Source: Iamia sp035765045 (GTDB taxonomy: Bacteria; Actinomycetota; Acidimicrobiia; Acidimicrobiales; Iamiaceae). From it: a DNA stretch of 64,000 nucleotides. Each line of letters starts with the position of its first letter. Position 1 is the first letter of the stretch. Positions 8,327 to 17,464 of this stretch are shown here, one piece after another. The notes below the pieces were generated by a model. That model saw nothing but the letters and a program-made list of their open reading frames with translations, ran no database searches and was not told the DNA's origin. The stretch covers positions 1-64,000 of the forward strand of contig DASTYI010000067.1 in assembly GCA_035765045.1 (NCBI GenBank), read 5' to 3'. The translations under genes were made by a program, and so were the position numbers.

Positions 8327-8788
8327 GTGCCCGCCCCACCCCCCGCCACCCTCCACGACCTGGACCTCGAGGTGGCCCGGCGCGTCGGGGGCACCGGCCA
8401 GCGCTACACCGCCAACCGCCAGGCGGTCGTGCGGATCCTGGCCGAGGCCGACCGCCCCCTCACCACCGCCGAGGTGGTGACCCGGGGCGAGGGCCTGCCC
8501 CAGAGCTCGGTGTACCGGAACCTCAGCGTGCTGGAGACCGCCGGGGTGGTGCAGCGGATCGCCGGGGGCGACGAGTTCACCCGCTTCGAGCTGGCCGAGG
8601 ACCTCGCCGGCCACCACCACCACCTGATCTGCACCGACTGCGGGATCGTGGCCGACTTCACCGTGCCCGTCCCGGTCGAGCGCAAGCTCGAGTCGGCCCT
8701 GGTCGAGGCGGCCGCCGCCGCCGGCTTCACCGCCGAGCACCACCGGCTCGACCTGGTCGGCCGCTGCTCCGACTGCGCCGTCTCGTGA
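8327..8788 (+). CDS. Fur-family metal-responsive regulator
   Basis: 153 aa. The winged-helix DNA-binding half (about 25-85) contains TTAEVVTRGEGLPQSSVYRN, the Fur-family recognition region. A His-rich HHHHLIC stretch (96-102) and two CxxC pairs (C102/C105 and C147/C150) form the structural zinc site. The metal sensed (Fe, Zn, Mn or peroxide response) cannot be decided by eye; Zur-like and PerR-like members share these features. The stop overlaps the GTG of prfC (GTGA), so the two genes are translationally coupled, an odd pairing for a metal regulator. Confidence 0.88.
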   Translation: MPAPPPATLHDLDLEVARRVGGTGQRYTANRQAVVRILAEADRPLTTAEVVTRGEGLPQSSVYRNLSVLETAGVVQRIAGGDEFTRFELAEDLAGHHHHLICTDCGIVADFTVPVPVERKLESALVEAAAAAGFTAEHHRLDLVGRCSDCAVS

Positions 8789-10413
8789 GCGCCGCCGGCG
8801 AGCCTGCGAGTGGCGCAGGCCAGCACGTCCCGGAGGCCGTCGAGGAGGCGGCCCGTCGGCGCACCTTCGCCATCATCAGCCACCCCGACGCCGGCAAGAC
8901 CACGCTGACCGAGAAGTTCCTGCTCTACGGCGGGGCCCTCACCACCGGGGCGGGCGCCGTCAAGGCCCGCGAGGGACGGCGCGCCGTCACCTCGGACTGG
9001 ATGGAGATGGAGAAGCAGCGCGGCATCTCGATCACCAGCACGGTGCTCCAGTTCCCCTACCGCGACCACGTGGTCAACCTGCTCGACACGCCGGGCCACC
9101 GCGACTTCTCCGAGGACACCTACCGGGTGCTGGCCGCCGCCGACGCCGCCGTGATGGTGCTCGACGCGGCCAAGGGCATCGAGCCGCAGACGCTCAAGCT
9201 GTTCGAGGTCTGCCGCGAGCGCGAGCTGCCCCTCCTCACCTTCATCAACAAGTGGGACCGGCCCGGGCGCGACCCCCTCGAGGTCATCGACGAGGTCGAG
9301 GAGCGCATCGGCGTCGTGCCCACCCCGATCACCTGGCCGGTCGGCATCGCCGGCGACTTCCGCGGCGTGGTCGACCGGCGCGACGGCCGCTACGTGAAGT
9401 TCACCCGGGTGGCCCGGGGCGCCACCGAGGCGCCCGAGGAGATCCTGGACGCCGGCGCCGCCGCGGCGGAGGAGGGGGCGGCGTGGAGCCAGGCCGCCGA
9501 CGAGCTCTCGCTCCTCTCCGAGATCGGCGCCGACCACGACGACGAGCTGTTCCGGGCGGGGGAGACGTCGCCCACCTTCTTCGGTTCGGCGCTGACCAAC
9601 TTCGGCGTCCGGCTGCTGCTCGACGCCGTGGTCGACCTGGCCCCGGCGCCGACCGCCCGCCCCGACGAGGGGGGCAAGGAGCGCCCGCTCGACGCCCCCT
9701 TCTCGGGCCTGGTGTTCAAGGTCCAGTCGAACATGGACAGGGCCCACCGCGACCGCATCGCCTACCTGCGGGTGGCCTCGGGGCGCTTCGAGCGCGGCCA
9801 GGTCGTCACCCACGCCCGCACCCACAAGCCCTTCGCCACCAAGTACGCCCACTCGGTGTTCGGCCAGGAGCGGGAGACGATCGAGGTGGCGTGGCCCGGC
9901 GACGTGATCGGGCTGGTCAACGCCACCGACGTGCGGGTGGGCGACACCCTCTACCTCGACGAGCACGTCGCCTTCCCGACCATCCCCAGCTTCGCCCCCG
10001 AGCAGTTCTCGGTGGTGCGGGTGCGGGACACGGCCAAGGCCAAGCAGTTCCGCAAGGGCGTGGCCCAGCTCGACGAGGAGGGCGTGGTCCAGGTCCTCCG
10101 CGACCCGGCCTTCGGCGACCAGGCCCCGGTCCTCGGTGCCGTCGGCCCGATGCAGTTCGAGGTCGCCGTGCACCGCCTGGAGAACGAGTTCGGCGCCCCC
10201 GTCGAGCTGAGCCCCACCTCCTACACCGTCGCCCGGGTCACCGACGAGGAGAGCAGCCCCTCGCTCCGGGGCATGCGGGGCGTGACCGTGCTGGAGCGGG
10301 CCGACGGCACCCGGCTGGCCCTGTTCGAGAGCAGGTTCTGGCTCGACCGCGTCATCGCCGAGCAGCCCGACCTCACCCTCGAGCCCCTGGTCGGCAACTC
10401 GCTGGCCGGCTAG
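8785..10413 (+). CDS. prfC: peptide chain release factor 3
   Basis: 542 aa, close to the 529 aa of the E. coli protein. GTPase motifs are in order: P-loop SHPDAGKTT (32-40), the switch region RGISITSTV, LLDTPGHRDF, and NKWD. The SSP and C-terminal domains that separate RF3 from elongation factors follow (SPTSYTVARV near the end). RF3 recycles RF1/RF2 from the ribosome after peptide release. The GTG start overlaps the upstream stop by 4 nt. Confidence 0.95.
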   Translation: MSAAGEPASGAGQHVPEAVEEAARRRTFAIISHPDAGKTTLTEKFLLYGGALTTGAGAVKAREGRRAVTSDWMEMEKQRGISITSTVLQFPYRDHVVNLLDTPGHRDFSEDTYRVLAAADAAVMVLDAAKGIEPQTLKLFEVCRERELPLLTFINKWDRPGRDPLEVIDEVEERIGVVPTPITWPVGIAGDFRGVVDRRDGRYVKFTRVARGATEAPEEILDAGAAAAEEGAAWSQAADELSLLSEIGADHDDELFRAGETSPTFFGSALTNFGVRLLLDAVVDLAPAPTARPDEGGKERPLDAPFSGLVFKVQSNMDRAHRDRIAYLRVASGRFERGQVVTHARTHKPFATKYAHSVFGQERETIEVAWPGDVIGLVNATDVRVGDTLYLDEHVAFPTIPSFAPEQFSVVRVRDTAKAKQFRKGVAQLDEEGVVQVLRDPAFGDQAPVLGAVGPMQFEVAVHRLENEFGAPVELSPTSYTVARVTDEESSPSLRGMRGVTVLERADGTRLALFESRFWLDRVIAEQPDLTLEPLVGNSLAG

Positions 10414-10416
10414 GAG

Positions 10417-10461
10417 CCTGCGACCGCCTCAAGGTGCCTGGCACCTTGAGGCGGTCGCAGG
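10417..10461. terminator. 45-nt perfect palindrome between convergent genes
   Basis: Two 22-nt arms (10417-10438 and 10440-10461) are exact reverse complements around one central T. The core is GGTGCCTGGCACC. It starts 4 nt after the prfC stop and ends 10 nt before the stop of the convergent DUF1003 gene. It could end transcription both ways. The perfect 22-bp match is much longer than needed for a terminator, so a mobile palindromic element is also possible. Confidence 0.65.
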
Positions 10462-10470
10462 ACATGCCTC

Positions 10471-11001
10471 TCAGGGGGCCTCGGCCGGTCCCGGCTCGGT
10501 GGGCTCGGCCCCCGCCTCGAGGGCGACGAGCCGCGACTCGACCCGCTCGAGGGCGGCCGTGACCCGGTCGACCGAGTCCCGCAGGTCGGCGGTGGTGACC
10601 ACGTCGCCCAGGGCGATGCGGACCGACGCCAGCTCGCGGGCGAGGTACTCGGTGTCGGCCTGGGTCCGGGTGTTGACCTGGCGGTCGAGCTCGGCCTGGC
10701 GCCGGTCGCGGTCGTCCTGGCGGTTCTGGGCCAGCAGGATCAGCGGGGCGGCGTAGGCGGCCTGGGTCGAGAAGGCCAGGTTGAGGAGGATGAACGGGTA
10801 CGGATCCCAGCGGTACCGCACCAGGGCCAGGTTGAGGACGATCCAGGCGGCGACGAGGATCGTCTGGCCCATCAGGAAGCGGCCGGTGCCGAGGAACCGG
10901 GCGATGGCCTCGGAGAAGCGGCCGAAGGCCTCGGGGTCGTAGAACCCCGTCCACTCCAGGCGCCGCCGCGGGCGGGAGAGGTCCGAGGGGCGGCGGGCCA
11001 T
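10471..11001 (-). CDS. DUF1003 membrane protein
   Basis: 176 aa with two transmembrane helices (about 42-62 and 68-92). The region FSTQAAYAAPLILLAQNRQ matches the conserved core of DUF1003. The C-terminal half is a charged helical/coiled-coil cytoplasmic segment. The ATG overlaps the stop of the MgtE-N/CBS gene by one base (ATGA), so the two proteins are probably made together and may form a complex. The family function is unknown. Confidence 0.85.
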   Translation of the reverse strand: MARRPSDLSRPRRRLEWTGFYDPEAFGRFSEAIARFLGTGRFLMGQTILVAAWIVLNLALVRYRWDPYPFILLNLAFSTQAAYAAPLILLAQNRQDDRDRRQAELDRQVNTRTQADTEYLARELASVRIALGDVVTTADLRDSVDRVTAALERVESRLVALEAGAEPTEPGPAEAP

Positions 11002-12218
11002 CAGGCCCCCTCGCGGGTCACGTAGCGTCGGCGGCGCCGCCAGTCGGGCGGGAGGACGTGGTCGAGCACGTCGTCCACGGTGACCGCACCGACCAGCCGC
11101 TGGGCCCCGTCGCAGACCGGGACGGCGATGACGTCGTAGCTGGCCAGCCGCTCGGCCACGTCGCGCAGCGGCAGGTCGGGGGGGACGGGCTCGGGGTCGG
11201 CGTGGGCGCAGTCCTCCAGCCGGGTGCCGGGGGCCTCGCGCAGGAGCCGCTGGAACGGGACGGTGCCGAGGAAGCGCCCGGTCGGCGTCGAGGTCGGCGG
11301 CCGGACCACGAAGACCTGGGCGGCCAGCTCCATCGGCAGGTCGGGCTCGCGGATCGTGGCCAGCGCCTCGGCCACGGTGGTGGCCGCGTTGAGCACGATC
11401 GGCTCGGGCGTCATCAGGCCGCCGGCGGTGTCCTCGTCGTAGGCCAGCAGCCGGCGGATCGGCGTCGACTCCTCCGGCTCCATCGCCTCCAGCAGCCGCT
11501 GGCGCTCGGGCTCGGGCAGCTCGCCGAGCAGATCGGCGGCGTCGTCGGGCTCCATCTCCTCGATGACGTGGGCGGCGCGCTCGAGGTCGAGGCCCTGGAG
11601 GAGGCGGATCTGCTCGTCCTCGGGCAGCTCCTCGAGCAGGTCGGCGAGGCGGTCGTCCTCCATCAGCTCGGCCAGCCGGCGGCGCTTGGCGTGGGGGAGG
11701 CTGCGGATCCGCTCGGCCACGTCGGACTGGTGCATGCTCCGCAGCTCGGCGACCTCGGCGTACTCGGGTCCGGCGTCGAAGCCGCTGGCCACGTCGCCCC
11801 ACTCGACGACCCGGGTGCCGCGCCGTCGCAGCGGGCCCCGCCCGCCGAGGGCCACCGCCACCACGAACCAGAACCCGGTGCGGGCCGACTCCTCGATCGA
11901 CACGTCGACGATGTACTCGTCGTCGACCCGGGTGCCCCGGATGTCGGCCATGGCCAGCTTCTCGCCCGGGCGCTGCCGGAAGGGCTGGACGTCGATCGTC
12001 CCCGACCGCAGCCGCACGCCCGTGGGGTCGATCGAGCCGACCCGGGCCTCGTTGACGAAGATCTTGCGCCGGTCGACGGCGACGACCAGGCCCAGCACCC
12101 GGGCCGGCTCCGCCCCCGACGGCACGGTCACGACGTCGTCGATCCGCCCGATCGCGTGGCCGTCGGCGTCGAGCAGCGGGAGCCGCACCAGACGGGAGAC
12201 GAAGATCGGACCGGGCAC
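11001..12218 (-). CDS. MgtE N-terminal domain / CBS protein without a transport domain
   Basis: 405 aa. Residues 1-125 look like PRC-barrel-type segments (SRLVRLPLLDADGHAIGRIDD). Residues about 160-260 are the superhelical MgtE N domain with repeated LLEELP/LLGELPEPERQRLL units. Residues about 265-395 are two CBS domains (MTPEPIVLNAATTVAEAL; YDVIAVPVCDGAQRLVGAVT). In MgtE these regions sense Mg2+ and gate the channel, but the five-helix channel is absent here. It may therefore be a Mg2+ or nucleotide sensor acting on its overlapped DUF1003 partner. That partnership is inference. Confidence 0.85.
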   Translation of the reverse strand: MPGPIFVSRLVRLPLLDADGHAIGRIDDVVTVPSGAEPARVLGLVVAVDRRKIFVNEARVGSIDPTGVRLRSGTIDVQPFRQRPGEKLAMADIRGTRVDDEYIVDVSIEESARTGFWFVVAVALGGRGPLRRRGTRVVEWGDVASGFDAGPEYAEVAELRSMHQSDVAERIRSLPHAKRRRLAELMEDDRLADLLEELPEDEQIRLLQGLDLERAAHVIEEMEPDDAADLLGELPEPERQRLLEAMEPEESTPIRRLLAYDEDTAGGLMTPEPIVLNAATTVAEALATIREPDLPMELAAQVFVVRPPTSTPTGRFLGTVPFQRLLREAPGTRLEDCAHADPEPVPPDLPLRDVAERLASYDVIAVPVCDGAQRLVGAVTVDDVLDHVLPPDWRRRRRYVTREGA

Positions 12219-12271
12219 GCTCGCACGCTACCGCCGGCCCCCTCGCCCCGACGGGGACGATCGGTGCTGGG

Positions 12272-15200
12272 TTACGCCTGGGGGCCGCGGTCGGTGCGGT
12301 CGGTGGGCCGGTGCTCGCCGTCGGGCTGGCCCGAGGTGTCGAAGCCGCCCTTGGTGAGGTTGCGGGTGAGGAGGTCGGCGAAGGCGTCGGGGGCCAGCGG
12401 GGGCGAGAACCAGTAGCCCTGGCCGAGGTCGCAGCCGACCGACTTGAGGGCGGTGATCTGGTTGGGGTTCTCGATCCCCTCGGCCACGGTGTGGACGCCG
12501 AGGCGGCGGCCCAGGGCGACGATGGCCTCCAGCACCGGTGTGGCCTCGTCGTCGGTGATGCCCGAGACGAAGCTGCGGTCGACCTTGAGCACGTCGACGG
12601 GCAGGTCGTCGGCGTAGCGCAGCGAGGAGTAGCCGGTGCCGAAGTCGTCGAGGGCGATCTGGACACCGAGGTCCTTGAGGGCGACGAGCCGGCTGCGGTC
12701 GTCCTCCATGTGGTCGATGACGACCGTCTCGGTGATCTCCAGGGTGAGGGTCTTGGGGTCGAGGGCGAACTGCGACACCACGTCGCGCACGGCGTCGACG
12801 ATCGTCGCCTGCTCGAGCTGGCGGACCGAGAGGTTGACGCTCATCGACAGGGCGGCGTCGGCGGGCAGGGTGAGCTGCCAGGTGCGGAGCTGCTGGCAGG
12901 CCTCCTCCAGCACCCACTGGCCGAGCTGGACGATCAGGCCGGTCTCCTCGGCGATGCCGATGAAGGCGTCGGGGGAGAGGCGGCCGCGGCGGGGGTGGTC
13001 CCAGCGGACGAGGGCCTCGGCACCGGTGATCCGCCCGGTCTCCAGGGCGACGACCGGCTGGTAGACGAGGGCCAGCTGGCCCGAGGTGATGGCCCGGGCC
13101 AGGTCGGCCTTGAGCTCGAGGCGCTCGAAGGCGGTGACGTGCATCGCCTCCTCGAACAGCTCGACGCGGTCCTTGCCGCGCTCCTTGGCCAGGTACATGG
13201 CCATGTCGGCGTTGCGGAGGACGACCTCGGCGGTGGTGCCCTCGTCGCCGATGGCGGCGATGCCGATCGAGGCGGTGACGACGATCTCCCAGCCGTTGAC
13301 GTCGAAGGGCACCCGCAGCTCGTGGAGCAGGCGGAGGGCGACGCCGACGGGGCCGAGGTCGTCGTCGGTGGGGCGGACCAGGACGGCGAACTCGTCGCCG
13401 CCGAGCCGGGCCGCGGTGGCCCCGCTGGGGAGGCTGGCGGTGAGCCGGCCGGCCACGGCGACCAGGAGCTCGTCGCCCACGGCGTGGCCGAGGCTGTCGT
13501 TGACCGTCTTGAAGTCGTCGAGGTCGACGAAGAGCACGCAGGCCGAGCCGTTGCCCTCGGCCGAGGCCTGCTCGACCAGCTCGCCGAAGCGGGTGCGGTT
13601 GGCCAGCCCGGTGAGGGCGTCGTGGTGGGCCTGGTGGCGCAGCGTCGACTCGAGCTGCTTGCGCACGGTCACGTCACGGGCGTTGAGCACGATGCCGTGG
13701 ACGGCGGGGTCGTGGCGCAGGTCGCTGACGGTGACGTCGAGCGTGCGCACGCTCCCGTCGAGGGCGAGGGCGCGCAGCTCGATGCTCTGCGGGGCGCTGC
13801 GGTCGGCCGCCCCCCGCAGGGCGTGGAGCAGCAGGTCCTGGGCGTCGCGCCGCTGGTCGGCGACGATGATGGCGGTGGCCGGGGTGTCGAGCAGCTGCTC
13901 GGAGCGGTACCCGAGGAGCGGCGTGATCGCCGGCGACACGTAGGTGAAGCGCCCCCAGTCGTCGATGACGGCGACCACGTCGCCCACGTTCTGGACCAGG
14001 GCGCGGAAGCGGGCCTCGCTGCGGAACAGCCGCAGCTCGGCGTCCTTGCGGTCGCTGACCTCGCGGCAGTTGAGCACGTAGCCGTCGACCTCGGGCTCGG
14101 CGGTCAGGTCGCGCGCCGCGACCTCGAACCAGCGGGGCGAGCCGTCGACGTGGCGCAACCGGACCTCGACCGGGAGCGAGAAGGTGGTGCCGTCGGCCTG
14201 GCCGAGCAGGTCGTCGAGCAGGGCGACGTCCTCGGCCACCGGCAGGTCGAGCGCCGGGGCGCCGAGGAGCGAGGCCTCGTCGCGCCCGAGCAGCCGCCGG
14301 CAGGCGGGGCTGACGAAGGAGATGGTGCGGTCGGCGGCGATCGTGACGATCAGGTCCGAGGAGTTCTCGACCAGGGCCTGGAAGCGCCGCTCGATCCGGC
14401 TGCGCTGGAGGGCCTCGGACAGCTCGGCCGTCTCCAGCGCCAGCGTCGCCGTGCTGGCCAGGCCGTCGATGGCGGTGCGCAGGGTGAGCGGGAGGGGCTC
14501 GTCGTCGTTGGCCGTGACGACGAGGGTCTCGCTGCTCGCCAACCCGACGCCGAGGGGCACCACGTAGGACCAGAAGCTGGTCGGGGTGGGCGAGACCCGG
14601 TCGAGCGGGGGGCCCACGAGCTCGCGGGACTCGTCGCTGGCCGTCCACCACTCGGCGTTGGCGACGGGGACGACGTGGTGGCGGGCCTTGTCGGCGTCCC
14701 GCCCGGCCGACTCCTCGACGATCAGGTCCGACCCGGACTGGACGACGACCGAGGCCCGGATCGGGCGCCCGGCGCCGAGGGCCACGACGGCCTCGACGGC
14801 GGCGCTCAACAGGGCGTCGCGGTCGGGGGCGACGGCCAGGCCGGCGTGGCCCCGGCGGAGGGCCTGCTCGAGGGCGGTGGCCCGCTCCTGGGTGCGGATG
14901 AGGATCGCCAGCCGGATCAGGACGAGGACCGAGATGGCGACCGAGCTGATGATCAGCACCCAGGTCTGCGGGCCGCGGTCGGTGAGCGCCCCGACGAGGA
15001 GCATCAGCGGGGTGATCAGGAGGGCGCCGGTGAGCAGGGCGACCCGGCGCCAGCTCAGCTTCTCGTCCCAGGCGTCGGGTGCCTCGGTGATCCGGTCGAC
15101 CTCGGGGTCGAGGGCGGCGGCGCCGAAGAAGACGAAGATCCACGGGTTGACCAGGGCGCCGAGCGTGCTCGACGTGCCGTCGACGGCCTCGATGGTGACC

Positions 15201-15820
15201 AGGGTGTCCTGGACGAAGATGAGCAGGGCGGTGACCGCCAGGAGGCGGTAGCCGGTGGTCCGGGCCCCCGGGCCGACCGCCAGCCGGGTGATGACCGCCA
15301 GGAAGATCGTGGTCAGGACCGAGTACTGGGCGTTGAGCAGCCGCTCGAAGATCGGTATCGACCCGTCGGCGATGTGCGGGCCGAGCAGCAGCGACCACAT
15401 GACCGTCGTGGCCGCCACGGCGACGATGGTGCCGTCGATGATGGCGGCCCGGTTGCGGTCGGGCGACCGGAGGTGGCCGAGGAAGGCGGCGGCCACGATC
15501 AGGGCGATGTAGCCGAAGATCACGATGGCGTCGGCGACCGACGGGAAGGGGCGGTCGACGCCCGACACGGCGGCGTGGACCGTGCGGGCCAGCCCGCCGA
15601 CCAGGAAGGCGACGGCGGCGGCGTTGAACCAGGTCCAGGCCCGGCGGGCCGGGCTCCCCTTGCGGACCGACCGGACCCCGACGATGACGGCGGCCCAGCC
15701 CAGCAGCTGGATCACCGCGCCAGTCACCATGTCGTCGCGCACGAGCGCGGCGAGGGAGCAGAGGGCCGCCCCCACGAGCACGTATGCGAGCCATCGACGT
15801 TGGATCACGATGGTGCACAT
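12272..15820 (-). CDS. membrane-bound PAS-GGDEF-EAL cyclic-di-GMP protein
   Basis: 1182 aa. About eight hydrophobic helices (10-310) form a MASE-like sensor. A GAF-like stretch (325-465) and two PAS domains (478-592 and 602-718) follow. The GGDEF domain (725-890) has an intact GGDEF at 807-811, and the EAL domain (900-1150) has EALVRW at 935. The EAL metal and catalytic residues look complete: SVNLSVRQ, LEITETV, ALDDFGTGYSSL, LKVDRSFV and TVAEGIE. So both diguanylate cyclase and phosphodiesterase activities could exist. A related but soluble PAS-GGDEF-EAL protein lies 1.6 kb upstream. Start at ATG 15820. Confidence 0.93.
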   Translation of the reverse strand: MCTIVIQRRWLAYVLVGAALCSLAALVRDDMVTGAVIQLLGWAAVIVGVRSVRKGSPARRAWTWFNAAAVAFLVGGLARTVHAAVSGVDRPFPSVADAIVIFGYIALIVAAAFLGHLRSPDRNRAAIIDGTIVAVAATTVMWSLLLGPHIADGSIPIFERLLNAQYSVLTTIFLAVITRLAVGPGARTTGYRLLAVTALLIFVQDTLVTIEAVDGTSSTLGALVNPWIFVFFGAAALDPEVDRITEAPDAWDEKLSWRRVALLTGALLITPLMLLVGALTDRGPQTWVLIISSVAISVLVLIRLAILIRTQERATALEQALRRGHAGLAVAPDRDALLSAAVEAVVALGAGRPIRASVVVQSGSDLIVEESAGRDADKARHHVVPVANAEWWTASDESRELVGPPLDRVSPTPTSFWSYVVPLGVGLASSETLVVTANDDEPLPLTLRTAIDGLASTATLALETAELSEALQRSRIERRFQALVENSSDLIVTIAADRTISFVSPACRRLLGRDEASLLGAPALDLPVAEDVALLDDLLGQADGTTFSLPVEVRLRHVDGSPRWFEVAARDLTAEPEVDGYVLNCREVSDRKDAELRLFRSEARFRALVQNVGDVVAVIDDWGRFTYVSPAITPLLGYRSEQLLDTPATAIIVADQRRDAQDLLLHALRGAADRSAPQSIELRALALDGSVRTLDVTVSDLRHDPAVHGIVLNARDVTVRKQLESTLRHQAHHDALTGLANRTRFGELVEQASAEGNGSACVLFVDLDDFKTVNDSLGHAVGDELLVAVAGRLTASLPSGATAARLGGDEFAVLVRPTDDDLGPVGVALRLLHELRVPFDVNGWEIVVTASIGIAAIGDEGTTAEVVLRNADMAMYLAKERGKDRVELFEEAMHVTAFERLELKADLARAITSGQLALVYQPVVALETGRITGAEALVRWDHPRRGRLSPDAFIGIAEETGLIVQLGQWVLEEACQQLRTWQLTLPADAALSMSVNLSVRQLEQATIVDAVRDVVSQFALDPKTLTLEITETVVIDHMEDDRSRLVALKDLGVQIALDDFGTGYSSLRYADDLPVDVLKVDRSFVSGITDDEATPVLEAIVALGRRLGVHTVAEGIENPNQITALKSVGCDLGQGYWFSPPLAPDAFADLLTRNLTKGGFDTSGQPDGEHRPTDRTDRGPQA

Positions 15821-15862
15821 CGGCCAAGTTTGAACGGAACGAAGGACTTCGGCGTGGACCCT

Positions 15863-15878
15863 GTCCGACCGTTCGGAC
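15863..15878. promoter_or_regulatory. inverted repeat GTCCGA-CCGT-TCGGAC in divergent region
   Basis: 6-bp perfect arms flank a 4-nt centre in the 130-bp region between the GGDEF-EAL gene (minus) and the small membrane gene (plus). Its location 43 bp upstream of the GGDEF-EAL start suggests an operator. No regulator can be named. Confidence 0.3.
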
Positions 15879-15950
15879 GTGCCGATGGCGTGTGACCGCT
15901 ATCGGCGGTACTCTGGGCGCAGGGAGTGGCCGAGCGGCAGGGGGCTTCGG

Positions 15951-16451
15951 ATGTCCAACGCAGTCGATGATCGCCCCGACATCGGGTCCGACCGTCGTCA
16001 GAGCCGTCGCCGCAAGCTGGAGACGACGTGGGTCATCGGAGTCGTCCTGTTCACCCTGGCCCGCTTCGGGGCGGCGTGGGGCGCCCTGGCCGACCACCCC
16101 CGCTGGGCGGCGTGGACCTTCGGCGTCATCGACCTGGCCACCGCCGTGCCCTACGCCGTGGGGACGGCGCGGCTGGTCACCAGCCTGATCGACCGCCGGG
16201 CCCAGGCCGCGGCCCGCTGGGGCCTGGTGGCCGCCGGGTCGTTCCTCGCCCCCTACCTCTGGATCGCCTGGATCGGCCGTGACGGCAGCCTGCCCACCGT
16301 CGTCTACGTCGCCGTGGCCGTCTGCATCGTCTGCTTCGGGGCCAACGCCGTGCTCTCGGTCCGCCGCAAGGTGGCCCAGGGCCGGGAGGAGGCGCCGCCC
16401 GCCGGGCGCTACCCCGAGGCGATCGGCCCCGCCGGTCATCGTTCCGCCTGA
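15951..16451 (+). CDS. small multi-pass membrane protein, unknown
   Basis: 166 aa. A charged N-terminus (about 1-22) is followed by four hydrophobic helices (about 27-45, 52-70, 90-107 and 118-137) and a short hydrophilic tail. No known motif. It is divergent from the cyclic-di-GMP gene and convergent with the acyl-amino-acid-synthase-like gene. ATG 15951 is chosen because the in-frame upstream extension is basic and includes promoter-like TACTCT. Confidence 0.55.
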   Translation: MSNAVDDRPDIGSDRRQSRRRKLETTWVIGVVLFTLARFGAAWGALADHPRWAAWTFGVIDLATAVPYAVGTARLVTSLIDRRAQAAARWGLVAAGSFLAPYLWIAWIGRDGSLPTVVYVAVAVCIVCFGANAVLSVRRKVAQGREEAPPAGRYPEAIGPAGHRSA

Positions 16452-16469
16452 CCGACGGGGCCCCGCCGA

Positions 16470-17366
16470 TCAGGCCATGTGCACGGCGATGTCGGAACCC
16501 GGCTGGATCCGGGTGCCGTCCTCCAGGACCAGGGGCAGGCCCCACTCCTCGGCCTCCTCGGGTCGGACCGCCTCGAGCAGCCAGGCCCAGAACCCCGGGT
16601 TCTGCTGGAGCAGCGGGAGGTAGGTCTCGTCGCCGTGGGTCAGGGCGACCGGGATCGGCTCGCCCCCCATGTGGGGCTGAGCCTCGCCGACCACCTTGAA
16701 GAAGAGCCGGTAGGTCTGGTGGAAGACGTCGAGCAGCCAGTCGTCGATCAGGGCGACGGTGGCGCTGGTGCCGGCCCGGCAGCCGGCGATCCAGCCGGCG
16801 CGGTACAGCCGCTCGATCACGCCAGTGCTGCGCACGTCGCTGCGGACGGTCAGCGACGACAGCTCCGAGACCGGGTTCGGGTGGCGGAAGTCGGTGCGGG
16901 TGAACTTGCCGATCGGGAGGTCGTCGTAGTCCCCGGTGATCGTGCGGATCGTGCCGATGATCGAGTCGTCCTCGGCCAGCACGGCGTGGAAGGTCGAGGC
17001 GTCGTGCCAGCGGGCCAGCTCCTCGACCCGGCGGCGGGGCGACGGCTCGCAGAACCCGACCTCGCGGTAGCTGTCGTAGACGAAGGCCTCGGCCTCCATC
17101 CACAGGTCGCCACCGGTGATCGTCACCATCCGACACCCGGGTGGGAGCGGGTCCGGCCGGCCGCTGGGACCCCGAGAGGGGACGAGGTCCTCGGCCGCCT
17201 CGGCCCCGGTCTCGGTCGGGTCGGCCACCGGGATCGGACGATCCCGCAGGTCGACGATCTCCTCCTCCGGCGTGGGCGGGAGCGGGTCGGTGACCCCGTC
17301 ACGCAGGTCGATGACGAGATCGTCGTCGACCCGGGGCGGGACCGTATCTCCATCGGGGGAACCCAT
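16470..17366 (-). CDS. GNAT-fold N-acyl amino acid synthase / autoinducer-synthase-like protein
   Basis: 298 aa. The first 80 residues are acidic and proline-rich, probably disordered, with two VIDLRD/IVDLRD repeats. The domain that follows carries YDSYREVGF, an Arg/Glu-rich helix, and strands ending in DDSIIGTIRTI. This order resembles FeeM-type N-acyl amino acid synthases and LuxI-like acyl-homoserine lactone synthases. Catalysis would join an acyl chain from acyl-ACP or CoA to an amino acid. The ATG at 17366 follows an AGGAGG by 12 nt, a little far; an upstream in-frame extension to 17453 is less likely. It sits between the two cyclic-di-GMP genes, which suggests a signalling context. Confidence 0.55.
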   Translation of the reverse strand: MGSPDGDTVPPRVDDDLVIDLRDGVTDPLPPTPEEEIVDLRDRPIPVADPTETGAEAAEDLVPSRGPSGRPDPLPPGCRMVTITGGDLWMEAEAFVYDSYREVGFCEPSPRRRVEELARWHDASTFHAVLAEDDSIIGTIRTITGDYDDLPIGKFTRTDFRHPNPVSELSSLTVRSDVRSTGVIERLYRAGWIAGCRAGTSATVALIDDWLLDVFHQTYRLFFKVVGEAQPHMGGEPIPVALTHGDETYLPLLQQNPGFWAWLLEAVRPEEAEEWGLPLVLEDGTRIQPGSDIAVHMA

Positions 17367-17464
17367 GATCGGGCAGATCCTCCTGTGGTTCGGCGCGCCT
17401 CTCCCGTACCCGGACAGTACGGGGGAGACTCGTGGTGTATCGGGATGGGACATGTGGGTTTCGC

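Noticed and set aside
12311..15895. 1194-codon open frame on the plus strand
   Set aside because: Antisense shadow of the GGDEF-EAL gene in GC-rich DNA: composition is Gly/Ala/Asp/Val-rich with no domain, while the minus strand frame has complete GGDEF and EAL motifs.
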